A stretch of DNA of 64,000 nt from JBGTFE01 sp049799955 (GTDB taxonomy: Bacteria; Acidobacteriota; Blastocatellia; Pyrinomonadales; Pyrinomonadaceae). Under the pieces are notes generated by a model that was not told where the DNA came from, made no database searches, and was given only the letters and a program-made list of their open reading frames with translations. Numbering within the stretch: position 1 is the first letter of the stretch; every line of letters starts with the position of its first letter. A program made the position numbers and the translations under genes. The stretch covers positions 1 through 64,000 of the forward strand of contig JBARIW010000051.1 in assembly GCA_049799955.1 (NCBI GenBank). The letters run 5' to 3'. Of the stretch, positions 16,262-24,774 are shown in pieces.

Positions 16262-18895
16262 ATGTTTCTCAATTTCCTTAAAATAATCCTGACCGGAAGT
16301 TTTTTAATAACTTTTGTCGGTCTCAGTTTTGCGCAGCAAAATTCTTGCCCGGAGTTGAAAAGTAAAAAAATAACTTTTCAGAAGCGTGAGAAAAAATCTT
16401 TATTCGATGGCTGTCTCAGACAGCGCGAGAACGTTAATAAAAACAGCTTTGGCAACGGGGTAGTTACAATCTCCGGCAATGTAACGCATCAAAACGGCGT
16501 GCGAATGAGCGGCGTTACAATGGAACTCTACGATGCAAATGAGGGAACAACGCGCACCGTTCTGACAGATACAACCGGCAGCTATCTTTTCGGCGATATA
16601 CCGGTTGGCAGCGATGTTGAAGTTTCTCCTTTGCTCGAAGGCTATGAATTTTTCCCGCCTTACGCCGCTTTCGGTGGAATCGCAAGCAGCCACGTCATTA
16701 ATTTTATCGCGTCCGGACCGCCGCCCAATCTGCCGCCGCCGCCTGCAAATCAACCGACTTTAGCCTGGTCGAGCTACGCTGACGGCGCAAATCATTTCAC
16801 CGATTACGACGCGATGCTCGGACGCGACGCTCAGGGCAACGTCTATGTCGGCGGAACTTCTGACACGGACGATAACGGGCAAACCGATATTATTTTGTTC
16901 AAAGTCGATTCAAACGGTAATCGCCTTTGGACGAGAACTTTTAACGGCAGCGGAGGTTATGCGGACGGCATCAGGGATATTGCCGTCGATGCAGGCGGCA
17001 ATGTTTATTTAGCGGGTTATGCCTTTAATAATCTTACGGGCGCTGACCAGAGCTACGACTATGTAATCCTCAAATACGACACAAACGGTAATCTGCTCTG
17101 GTCGAGAACTTATGACGGACCTTCAAAACGCGACGACCTTCCAACTTCGATGAAAATCGACGCGACTGGAAACGTATATGTTACGGGCGAATCTTACACA
17201 ATCGGAGCTTCCTGGACAGATTACGCAACGGTCAAATACGACACGAACGGAAATCAAATCTGGGCAAAACGCTTTGACGGCGGCATGGCTGATACGGCAT
17301 ACGAATTAGAACTGGATACAGCCGGAAACATTTACGTTACGGGCGAATCTTTGGGGAGCAAGACCGGCGGCGACATTCTGACGATTAAGTACAATTCTGC
17401 CGGGCAGCAGATGTGGCTGAATCGTTACAACGACCCGACAAATGGTTCTGACACGGGCTACGAAGTCGAGATAGCCGCGAGCGGCGATGTTTTCGTGATG
17501 GGCGAAGCCTTGCTCAGAGCCGAAGCGGAAACGGTTATATTAAAAATTAACGGCTCGAACGGCGCTTCCGTCTGGACAAAAAATTACAGCGCGACAAACG
17601 GAGAATATCCCGAGCTTCCCGGCGCAATGAAGCTTGATAATCAAGGCAGCATTATCGTAACGGGAACGACAAGCCTCGACACAAAGAGCTTTTCAAATCT
17701 GGATGTTTTTACCGCTAAATTTGATGCGGACGGAAATCTTCTCTGGTCAAAAATTTATGACGGACCGACGGAAGATGATTACGACAGCGACGAAAAACTG
17801 GCAGTTGACGCATCAGGAAATGTTTATGTCGGCTTAACTTCCGAAGGCTTTGCCAATCCCGATATTCAAATAATTAAGTATCTTGCAAATGGCACGCAGG
17901 ATTGGACATATCGCTTTAACAATCCGTTTTTCGGTTACGATGTTTTTGTCGATAGATTAGACGACGTTGCTCAAACGGCAATGCTGTTGGATGGACAAGG
18001 AAATTTATATATAGCAGGCTCGTCGGATATACCCGAACAATCTACGGATTTGCTCGTCTTTAAGCTCGAACCGCAGGCGCAGACGCGCGCCGTGCCGTTT
18101 GATTTCGACGGCGACAAAAAAGCCGACATCGCCGTTTATCGTCCCGAAACCGGCGTCTGGTGGATTCTAAGAAGCTCGGATGGCGGCTATTCGGCGACGA
18201 AATGGGGGCTGAGTGAAGATAAAGTTACACCGGCGGATTACGACGGCGACGGCAAAAATGATTTAGCGGTTTACCGCGACGGCGTCTGGTATGTAATGAA
18301 AAGCTCTGACGGAAATTATTTCATCAACCAATTCGGTTTGGCAAACGACAAGCCCAGTCCCTCGGACTATGACAATGATGGACGCGCCGATTTGAGCATT
18401 TTCCGGCAGGGGAATTGGCATCTGCTGAATAGTTCTGACAATGCCTACAGCGTAACTCAATTCGGACTTGCCGGCGATTTGCCGATTCCTTCGGATTACG
18501 ACAGCAATCGCCGGAGCGATATTGCCGTTTTCCGCGGCGGCGCATGGTATGTGCGTTATCAAGCGGAACTACCCGTTACCGGCGCTCTGTTCGGAATTCA
18601 GACGGATAAAGCTGTTCCGGCTGATTATGACGGCGATAAGAAAACTGATTATGCCGTTTTCCGTCAGGGCGACTGGTATGTCTGGCAAAGCTCGACAAAT
18701 TCGATGACGGTATTTCACTGGGGGACGGACGGCGACGTTCCGGTTCCGGCGGATTACGATGGTGACAGGAAAACCGATTATGCCGTCTATCGTCAAGGCG
18801 TCTGGTATATTATGCGCAGTTCCGACAGTAATTACACGATAACACGGTTCGGACTCGCTAACGATATTCCGATTCCTTCGGCTTATACAAGATAA
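16262..18895 (+). CDS. Large secreted protein: SBBP-like propeller repeats plus VCBS/FG-GAP-like repeats
   Basis: An 877-residue exported protein. A signal peptide is visible (1-24, ending SFAQQ). A carboxypeptidase-regulatory-like domain follows (about 65-140: VTHQNGVRMSGVTMELYD, TGSYLFGDIP). A proline-rich linker leads into repeats of the SBBP type (about 165-600) with DAGGNVYLAGYAF-like and YDTNGNLLWSRTYDG-like units. The last 270 residues are about seven repeats of the ADYDGDGKNDLAVYRDGVWY type, with calcium-binding-like DxDxD loops and QFGLANDKPSPS linkers. The build is typical of extracellular or surface proteins of acidobacteria. No catalytic motif is evident. It has its own leader with a LytTR-type site and a palindrome, and a hairpin after the stop. 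Confidence 0.85.
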   Translation: MFLNFLKIILTGSFLITFVGLSFAQQNSCPELKSKKITFQKREKKSLFDGCLRQRENVNKNSFGNGVVTISGNVTHQNGVRMSGVTMELYDANEGTTRTVLTDTTGSYLFGDIPVGSDVEVSPLLEGYEFFPPYAAFGGIASSHVINFIASGPPPNLPPPPANQPTLAWSSYADGANHFTDYDAMLGRDAQGNVYVGGTSDTDDNGQTDIILFKVDSNGNRLWTRTFNGSGGYADGIRDIAVDAGGNVYLAGYAFNNLTGADQSYDYVILKYDTNGNLLWSRTYDGPSKRDDLPTSMKIDATGNVYVTGESYTIGASWTDYATVKYDTNGNQIWAKRFDGGMADTAYELELDTAGNIYVTGESLGSKTGGDILTIKYNSAGQQMWLNRYNDPTNGSDTGYEVEIAASGDVFVMGEALLRAEAETVILKINGSNGASVWTKNYSATNGEYPELPGAMKLDNQGSIIVTGTTSLDTKSFSNLDVFTAKFDADGNLLWSKIYDGPTEDDYDSDEKLAVDASGNVYVGLTSEGFANPDIQIIKYLANGTQDWTYRFNNPFFGYDVFVDRLDDVAQTAMLLDGQGNLYIAGSSDIPEQSTDLLVFKLEPQAQTRAVPFDFDGDKKADIAVYRPETGVWWILRSSDGGYSATKWGLSEDKVTPADYDGDGKNDLAVYRDGVWYVMKSSDGNYFINQFGLANDKPSPSDYDNDGRADLSIFRQGNWHLLNSSDNAYSVTQFGLAGDLPIPSDYDSNRRSDIAVFRGGAWYVRYQAELPVTGALFGIQTDKAVPADYDGDKKTDYAVFRQGDWYVWQSSTNSMTVFHWGTDGDVPVPADYDGDRKTDYAVYRQGVWYIMRSSDSNYTITRFGLANDIPIPSAYTR

Positions 18896-18903
18896 ATTAT
18901 AAA

Positions 18904-18943
18904 TTTTGAAAGGGAGCAGGTTTCTACACGCTCCCTTTCGAAA
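18904..18943 (+). terminator. Hairpin after the secreted protein gene
   Basis: GAAAGGGAGC pairs with GCTCCCTTTC across a 12-base loop, and the stem extends into flanking T and A residues. No T-run follows on the plus strand, so it may mark the 3' end of the transcript rather than a classical terminator. Confidence 0.5.
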
Positions 18944-18986
18944 TAATAAGTATCCTGACGGTTGACGGTATTTAAACCCTTTTTTT

Positions 18987-18999
18987 CACGGCTCGTCAC
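18987..18999 (+). promoter_or_regulatory. Candidate LytTR-regulator site upstream of the second LytS-type kinase
   Basis: CACGGCTCGTCAC, one base different from the copies at 13944 and 20265. No clear 21-bp partner is seen (a GACGG-type partial copy lies 23 bp upstream). It is 44 bases from the start codon. Confidence 0.5.
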
Positions 19000-19043
19000 T
19001 CATTTGGTATTTATAAAAGAATCAACTGATATAATCTTTGTTT

Positions 19044-20177
19044 ATGTCCGAAGATTCGATGATGCTTTCAAGCGCAACGCCCGCAATAGACTTTATTTCC
19101 AAGATAAAGGCAATTAGTTGGCGAACGGCAGGTTTAATCTTCGGATTTTATACTTTTTTGGCTTTAATCCAGTTTCCGCAGATTTATTTTTATAATTCAA
19201 ATGCGAAAAATCCACTTCCCTGGGTGCAGGCTTTCGGGCAAATTGTATTGGCGACATATGTGTGGGCGTTTCTGACGCCGCCGATTTTCTGGCTCGGTAG
19301 GCGATTTCCCATCGAGCGACCTAAAATAGTCTCGCGTCTGGCGATTCATTTCGTTTTCAGTGTATTTTTCGGTGTGCTGAACACAATTTTGTGGCACGTC
19401 GCGCTGATGAGTATTTTTCGGGGCGAAAGCCTTCCGGCAATACTCAAAGAGACTTTCGCAAGCACCGGAGCGTTTCTCAACAACGTAACGAATGCGATTG
19501 TATTTTATATTGCGATTCTGGCGTTTAATCATGCGATGAGATACTCGCGCAAATACCGTGATCGCGAATTTCGCCTTCAGCAAGCCGAACTGGAAGCATT
19601 AAAAACACAGCTTCACCCGCATTTTTTATTTAACACCCTGAACGCCATCTCGGCACTCGTTTATGTTTCGCCTCCCGAAGCGACGAAAACAATTTCACAA
19701 TTGAGTGATTTGCTGCGTCTGACGCTGCACAACGACAAGGCTCAGGAAGTTACGCTGAAAGAAGAACTCGATTTTTTGCGGAAATATCTTCAAATTCATC
19801 AGACTCTCTTGCAGGAAAGACTAGAGGTCGAATGGCGGATTGAGCCGGAAACTCTAGATGCGCTCGTGCCGAATATGATTTTGCAGCCGCTGGTGGAAAA
19901 CTCAATCCGCCACGGCATCGCGCCGAAAGAGGACGGCGGACGCATCGAGGTTTTTTCGCGCCGCTTAAATCGCGAGCTTTTGATTGAAATCAAAGACAAC
20001 GGGCTTGGCTCAGAAAGCAATTATGAAAATAAAGACGGCGGAATCGGGCTGGTAAATACGAAGGCTCGATTAAAACATTTATACGGTGAGGCGCAGAGTT
20101 TTGAAATAAGCACGCCTGAAAATGGCGGTTGGCGCGTGAGCGTCAGTCTGCCGTTTCGCGGGCAGACGCAAAAATAA
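19044..20177 (+). CDS. LytS/YehU-type membrane sensor histidine kinase, second copy without its own regulator
   Basis: A 377-residue paralogue of the kinase at 14023. Four membrane segments lie in residues 25-170, the phospho-acceptor is H191 in LHPHFLFNTLNAISALVY, then MILQPLVENSIRHGI and KDNGLG with GGIGLVNTKARL. Large blocks around the catalytic histidine are identical to the first kinase (FRLQQAELE, TISQLSDLLRLTL, EELDFLRKYLQI). A TTG at 19038 opens the same frame, but the ATG at 19044 is preferred. No response regulator follows, so it probably signals through the LytTR regulator at 15203. A single LytTR-type half-site lies upstream. Confidence 0.9.
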   Translation: MSEDSMMLSSATPAIDFISKIKAISWRTAGLIFGFYTFLALIQFPQIYFYNSNAKNPLPWVQAFGQIVLATYVWAFLTPPIFWLGRRFPIERPKIVSRLAIHFVFSVFFGVLNTILWHVALMSIFRGESLPAILKETFASTGAFLNNVTNAIVFYIAILAFNHAMRYSRKYRDREFRLQQAELEALKTQLHPHFLFNTLNAISALVYVSPPEATKTISQLSDLLRLTLHNDKAQEVTLKEELDFLRKYLQIHQTLLQERLEVEWRIEPETLDALVPNMILQPLVENSIRHGIAPKEDGGRIEVFSRRLNRELLIEIKDNGLGSESNYENKDGGIGLVNTKARLKHLYGEAQSFEISTPENGGWRVSVSLPFRGQTQK

Positions 20178-20264
20178 AATATAAAATTCCACTCCCGGTC
20201 AAATCCAATCAAATCCTCTCTGAACGATTCGCGACTTCCGCTAAATGAATCATTTCTATTTTTT

Positions 20265-20277
20265 CACGACTCGTCAC
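20265..20277 (+). promoter_or_regulatory. Candidate LytTR-regulator site upstream of 20429-21757
   Basis: CACGACTCGTCAC, identical over 13 bases (and over the flanking TTTCACG...CACAAA) to the copy at 13944-13956. A weak partner (AATGAATCATTTC) lies 21 bp upstream. It is 152 bases from the start codon. Confidence 0.55.
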
Positions 20278-20428
20278 AAATCAATTTCCCGATTTCGTCT
20301 TCTGAATCAAAATTGTTAATGAAAGCGTACCGGCTGAGAAAATCTTGAAACCGATTTATAAAGCGAAACGTCTTGTGATGAAACCCGACAGCCGTTTTCG
20401 GTTAGCTCAAAAATCAAGAAATTAAATT

Positions 20429-21757
20429 ATGAAACTCAAATATATCTTCTTTCTTTTTACCATCATTTCCTTTTCTTGCCCGTCGTTTTTGCATTCTCAG
20501 TCGAAAACATCGACGGATTTAACCGAACCTTATTCGATTTATGCCGGGAAAATCGGTCAGGGCGATTATCTCGGCGCGTATCTCGAATTAAAACGACACG
20601 AAGCCGAATACAAAGCTTCGCCGCAATTCGCTAGAAATTATTTCCAACTGATGTCGATACTGGCGTCCCAAGTCGGCGAATACAATGCGGCGAATAGTTA
20701 TCTGGACGAATTTTTCAGCCGTCAAATGAAGCCGCAAAAGGATTTGGAAAGCTCGCCGATTGATAATTTCGAGCCGCGCGGCGCGATTGAAGTAATTGCT
20801 TCAGCGGCTGAAAAACAGCAGGTCATTATGATTAACGAAGAGCACGATACGCCGATGCACCGCGCTTTTACAACCCGACTGCTGCCGGTTCTTTACAAAA
20901 AAGGATTTCGCTATCTGGCGGCTGAAACCATCGCCGAAGCCGACACCGAGCTAAACAAGCGAGGCTACCCGACGCAGAAAACCGGATTTTACACCGCTGA
21001 CCCCGTTTACGGCGATATGATTAGAACCGCGCTCAAGCTCGGCTTCAAAATCGTGCCTTACGAACATATCCGAACCGACTGCAAAAATCCTGACGACAAC
21101 GAGGATTTTTGCCAGAACGAGCGCGAACGCGGGCAGGCGCAGAATCTCTACGACCGCATTTTGAAGAACGACCCGAAGGCGAAAATTCTCGTCCACGTCG
21201 GGCGCGGACACAACCAGGAAGCGAATTTTGAAACTTGGGCGATGATGGCTTGGCATTTCAAACAAATCAGCAAAATCGACCCTTATACGATTGGACAAAT
21301 GCATTTGAGCGAGCGGAGCCGTCCCGAAAATGAGTTCCCGCTTTATCGATATGCGACGGCGAAATGGAAATTCACCGAGCCGTCCGTTTTTCAATCGAAA
21401 GACGGAAAATTCTGGAGCGAACCGGCAAACGACCTGACGATTTTTCATCCCCGCGCAATTTATAAAGACGGTCGCCCGACGTGGTTAGAGATGAGCGGCG
21501 CGCGAAAATCGCTGGCGCTTTACGGCAAAGTGGAAAACAGTGTGGCGATGCCGTTTCTTCCGCAGACGGGCGGAATATTTCTGGTGCAAGCCTTCGCCGC
21601 AAATGAACCGAACGACGCGATTCCGATTGACCAGATTATCGTGCCGGACGCAAAAAAAGCGCCGGTTTTGATGCTGCCGGCGAAAGGAGAATTCCGCATC
21701 ATCGCAATTGATGAAACCGGCAAAGTCGTCGTCGAAATGAGTGTTTCAATTAAATAG
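20429..21757 (+). CDS. Secreted protein with TraB/ChaN/EreA-like core
   Basis: A 442-residue protein with a signal peptide (about 1-24, ending FLHSQS). An N-terminal helical segment (30-115) resembles tetratricopeptide-like packing. Residues 120-290 carry the pattern of the erythromycin-esterase/ChaN/TIKI superfamily: MINEEHDTPMHRAF, GFRYLAAETI, YGDMIRTALKLGFKIVPYE and a final VHVGRGHNQE, with conserved Glu/His pairs that are catalytic or metal-binding in relatives. The C-terminal part (300-442) is beta-rich. The reaction is unknown, and hydrolysis of an ester or peptide is only inference from the fold. It is followed after 10 bases by an M16 peptidase remnant and is preceded by an exact copy of the LytTR-type motif. 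Confidence 0.6.
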   Translation: MKLKYIFFLFTIISFSCPSFLHSQSKTSTDLTEPYSIYAGKIGQGDYLGAYLELKRHEAEYKASPQFARNYFQLMSILASQVGEYNAANSYLDEFFSRQMKPQKDLESSPIDNFEPRGAIEVIASAAEKQQVIMINEEHDTPMHRAFTTRLLPVLYKKGFRYLAAETIAEADTELNKRGYPTQKTGFYTADPVYGDMIRTALKLGFKIVPYEHIRTDCKNPDDNEDFCQNERERGQAQNLYDRILKNDPKAKILVHVGRGHNQEANFETWAMMAWHFKQISKIDPYTIGQMHLSERSRPENEFPLYRYATAKWKFTEPSVFQSKDGKFWSEPANDLTIFHPRAIYKDGRPTWLEMSGARKSLALYGKVENSVAMPFLPQTGGIFLVQAFAANEPNDAIPIDQIIVPDAKKAPVLMLPAKGEFRIIAIDETGKVVVEMSVSIK

Positions 21758-21767
21758 AGGATTATCA

Positions 21768-22096
21768 ATGAAAAAATATTTATCTCTTATCTGTTGTTGC
21801 CTGACTGTCGGAATAATTATCTGTATCGGCAATATTTGTATCGTCGCTCAACAATTGACTATCAAAGAACAGCAATTGAAAAACGGCTTGCGCGTTTTCT
21901 TTGTTGAAGACCACACCGCGCCGGTCGTTACCGTCGAAGTCAGTTACCGAAGGCGCGTTAAAGGAATTTTTATATGAAATCCGCCGCATTGGCGAAGATT
22001 CGTCCGGCGCTGGAGAAATTTGGAAATGTGCAAATTTGGAAATGTGCAGCTTGTAGAAACAGAATAATTGACCGGCTTGCGAAAAATCAGTTGTAA
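21768..22096 (+). pseudogene. M16 (insulinase-like) peptidase remnant with large internal deletion
   Basis: Starts with ATG and a signal-peptide-like segment, then QQLKNGLRVFFVEDHTAPVVTVEVSYR, the N-terminus of zinc peptidase family M16. Directly after this the frame ends (RRVKGIFI, stop at 21977). In another frame the sequence reads ALKEFLYEIRRIGED, which looks like the C-terminal part of the same family. A final short frame ends in RLAKNQL and a stop at 22094-22096. The zinc motif HxxEH is absent. An intact gene would be over 1200 bases, so nearly all of the middle has been deleted. It probably once followed the gene at 20429 in one operon. Confidence 0.65.
22016..22047 (+). repeat. Exact 16-bp tandem duplication
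   Basis: AAATTTGGAAATGTGC occurs twice head to tail inside the M16 remnant. This is probably a slippage product in decaying DNA. Confidence 0.8.
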
Positions 22097-22114
22097 AATC
22101 TAATTAAAAAATAA

Positions 22115-23251
22115 CTATTTCCTGTCTGTTATTTTCGAATCGGCAAAAATAATTTGCGCGATTTGCGGGCTGAGTTTTATCGCGGATTCATCGAGATTCA
22201 ACGAATTCGTCATAATGATGCAAACTACGTCCTCATCGACGTAGCGCAGAAAATTCGCCTCGAAAACATCGTTAACGTTGCCGTTGTGCGCGATTAGTTT
22301 CGTGTTTCGTTTAGTTGTAAAAATCGCCCAGCCATAGCCGTAAAAAGATGTCGCGCCTTCGCCTTCCCGAATGTGCGGCGTGAATATTTTTTCTTTCGCC
22401 GCTTTTGAAAACACGCGCTCGCCTTCAAATTGCCTGTGCCATTTATACAAATCGCCGATGGTCGAAAGTATTGCGCCCGAACCGCGCCCGCAAAACTCGT
22501 AGCCGAAAAATTTTCTGTCCGGGTAATCGTAATCAAACAATTTTTCGTAAATGTTTCCCCATCTTTTCCCGTCGCGATAGCCGACGGCGATGTTGTCGAG
22601 CGCGTATTTCGGAACAAATATTCCGGTCTGTTTCATACCGGCGGGCACAAACAGATTTTTGCTCACATACTGCTCGAAATCGTCGCCCGAAGCCGTTTCG
22701 ACGATGACTGCGAGCAGATTGTAACCGGCATTTGAATAGCTGTATTCAGTTCCCGGCTCAAAATCGAGTTTTGACGCGAGCGCCATTTTAACGAATCCAT
22801 CGCGCGTCATCTCCTGCGTGCAGCGCCCGACGCTGCCCGGAATACCCGACGAATGCGTGAGCAGTTGATGAATCGTAATCTTCGCCTTATCCGCCGGAAC
22901 GTCCTTTAAATATTTCGCAATCGAATCGTCAAACTGCAATTTCCCCTGCGTTTCGAGTTTCACAATCGCCGCCGCCGTAAATTGCTTGCTTACCGAACCG
23001 ATTGGAAAAACCGTCGAAGCGAGCGCGGGAGTTTTTTTCTCTCTATCTACAAAACCGTAGCCTTTGGCTAGAAGTATCTTGTCTTTTTTTGCCACCAGAA
23101 CAGCGCCGGAAAACCCCTTATCGACCTGCGAAGTCAAATAAGCGTCCAGCTTTTTGCCAAGCATCCCTTTAATCTTATTCTGCTGAGCTTGCGCAACATT
23201 TGAACACACCAGAGCGAAACAGATAATTGAGAAAATAAGCTTCCTGAACAT
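22115..23251 (-). CDS. Secreted serine beta-lactamase-family hydrolase (PF00144)
   Basis: A 378-residue protein with a signal peptide (1-22, ending VAQAQQ). It has the penicillin-binding-protein/class C beta-lactamase fold: catalytic SVSK (S86, K89), YSN at 172-174, and a third motif in IAHNGNVNDV in place of KTG/HxG. Such proteins act on peptides, esters or D-amino-acid peptides in the periplasm; the substrate cannot be read from the sequence. It lies 13 bases after the amidohydrolase gene on the same strand, so the two form an operon. The C-terminal DUF3471-type extension found in some relatives is missing. Confidence 0.85.
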   Translation of the reverse strand: MFRKLIFSIICFALVCSNVAQAQQNKIKGMLGKKLDAYLTSQVDKGFSGAVLVAKKDKILLAKGYGFVDREKKTPALASTVFPIGSVSKQFTAAAIVKLETQGKLQFDDSIAKYLKDVPADKAKITIHQLLTHSSGIPGSVGRCTQEMTRDGFVKMALASKLDFEPGTEYSYSNAGYNLLAVIVETASGDDFEQYVSKNLFVPAGMKQTGIFVPKYALDNIAVGYRDGKRWGNIYEKLFDYDYPDRKFFGYEFCGRGSGAILSTIGDLYKWHRQFEGERVFSKAAKEKIFTPHIREGEGATSFYGYGWAIFTTKRNTKLIAHNGNVNDVFEANFLRYVDEDVVCIIMTNSLNLDESAIKLSPQIAQIIFADSKITDRK

Positions 23252-23264
23252 AAAATTACTTTTA

Positions 23265-24530
23265 TCACCCGATTTTTTTGAAGACCTTGCCGTTTTTCAT
23301 GACGAAAGCGACTTTTTTGAGCGTCAGAATATTATCAAGCGGATTTTCCGACGTTGCAATAATATCGGCTCTCAAGCCTATTTTGATTGCCCCGCGCCGG
23401 CTTTCAACTCCGAGCAGGCGCGCCGCATCGGCGGTCATATAACGGAGAGTGTCTTTATTGGCGACGCCGGCTTCGACGAAGCTGTCGATAATTTCAAGTG
23501 ATTGCTCGCCGCGCGTTTCGCCCGCAACGTCAAAAAACGCGTCCGAGCCGTAAGCCATCTTGACGCCTATTTTGTACGCGCGTTTTAATCGGTCAACGTA
23601 ATTTTCGTGAAATTCGACCGCCCGCTCATGCGGCAAACCTAAGTATTCACCGAGTTTTACGGTAAATTCAGTTCCGACAAGGACGACGCCGTTTCGCTTG
23701 GCTATCTGAAGAGATTCGTCCGACATCCCGATTCCGTGCTCGATTGACGCGACGCCCGCTTCGGCGGCATTATGCGCGCCGCGGTCGGTCGAGCAGTGTG
23801 CGGCGACTTTTAATCCGGCGTTCTTTGCTTCTTCGACAATAAATTTTATGTCGTCAACCGAATAAATATATCTTTGGTCATCGACGACTATTTTGATAAC
23901 CCGCGCGCCGTATTGAATATTTTCGCGGACGGCTTTTTTAAGTTCGTCGCGCGTATCGGCATACAAATATTCAGGCTCGCCAAGCCCGAGTCGCTCAGCC
24001 TGAATCCGGTATTGCCCGCCGAAAGGAGCAATTATTCGCCCGGCGGTAATCATCGTCGGACCCGGCACAATGCCTTTTTCCAGCGCCTGCATCAGCGATA
24101 TATCGCCGTAATTTCCGCTGTTTCCGACATCCCGAATAGTGGTGAAACCCGATTCGAGCATTGAACGGGCGTTGGCGACACCCTGAATCGCGCGGTAAGC
24201 GGTCGGAACTGTTACGGTGTAGTAGAGCTGCGGCTGACCTGCCGGAACATTCAGACACATATGCGAATGGGCGTCGAAAAGTCCCGGCAGAACCGTATAT
24301 TTTGAAAGGTCGATGATGGTTGCGCCCGTTGGAATCTGAATATTGCCGCCGACCGCTTTAATCGTATTGTCTTCGACCAGAATAATCTGATTTACCGATG
24401 TCGTGCCGGTTTCAGTATCGACCAGCTTTCCGGCTTTGATTGCCGTAATCTCGGCGCGCCCCGACAAAGCAAAGAAAAATAGCAGAACGATGACTAAACT
24501 ATAGTTAAAAATATTTTTTGCGCGTTTCAT
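23265..24530 (-). CDS. Secreted amidohydrolase-family metallohydrolase
   Basis: A 421-residue protein with an N-terminal signal peptide or membrane anchor (about 5-25) and the amidohydrolase fold of the imidazolonepropionase/Xaa-Pro dipeptidase-like group. Metal-binding motifs are DAHSHM, a probable bridging lysine in ARVIKIVVDD, AAHCSTDRGAHNAAEAG and SIEHG, and the late aspartate in YGSDAF. The terminal VAFVMKNGKVFK closes the small beta-sandwich. It probably hydrolyses dipeptides or cyclic amides in the periplasm. It is the first gene of a two-gene operon with the serine hydrolase. Nothing in the sequence suggests inactivation. Confidence 0.85.
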   Translation of the reverse strand: MKRAKNIFNYSLVIVLLFFFALSGRAEITAIKAGKLVDTETGTTSVNQIILVEDNTIKAVGGNIQIPTGATIIDLSKYTVLPGLFDAHSHMCLNVPAGQPQLYYTVTVPTAYRAIQGVANARSMLESGFTTIRDVGNSGNYGDISLMQALEKGIVPGPTMITAGRIIAPFGGQYRIQAERLGLGEPEYLYADTRDELKKAVRENIQYGARVIKIVVDDQRYIYSVDDIKFIVEEAKNAGLKVAAHCSTDRGAHNAAEAGVASIEHGIGMSDESLQIAKRNGVVLVGTEFTVKLGEYLGLPHERAVEFHENYVDRLKRAYKIGVKMAYGSDAFFDVAGETRGEQSLEIIDSFVEAGVANKDTLRYMTADAARLLGVESRRGAIKIGLRADIIATSENPLDNILTLKKVAFVMKNGKVFKKIG

Positions 24531-24577
24531 ATATTTGTTTTTTTTAATTATTTCAGTTCTAAAGTGACTAAATACTT

Positions 24578-24676
24578 TTATAACCTTACTGCTTTTATAC
24601 CGCCTTTAGGATTTGCAATCGTAATCGCGGCGGCTTTCCCCTTATTTTCAATCTCAAACTTAACTCTCAGCGACAT
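24578..24676 (-). pseudogene. Possible C-terminal remnant of a serine hydrolase (DUF3471-like)
   Basis: A 32-codon frame reading VKFEIENKGKAAAITIANPKG and ending KAVRL. The pattern of one beta-hairpin ending in a short strand is that of the last strands of DUF3471-like domains that end some beta-lactamase-family proteins. There is no start region or upstream body, so it is a fragment at best. It occupies the gap between the AraC gene and the amidohydrolase gene. Confidence 0.35.
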
Positions 24677-24774
24677 AGCCAAAATAATAAAATTTACGAA
24701 TTAGAAATCCTGTTCGTATTTTAGGAGGCTTTATTTTATTTGTATTACGAAAACTTAAGAAGTTTTATATCCGA

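Noticed and set aside
20951..21448. A 165-codon minus-strand frame
   Set aside because: Antisense to the TraB/ChaN-like gene, with no signal or domain of its own.
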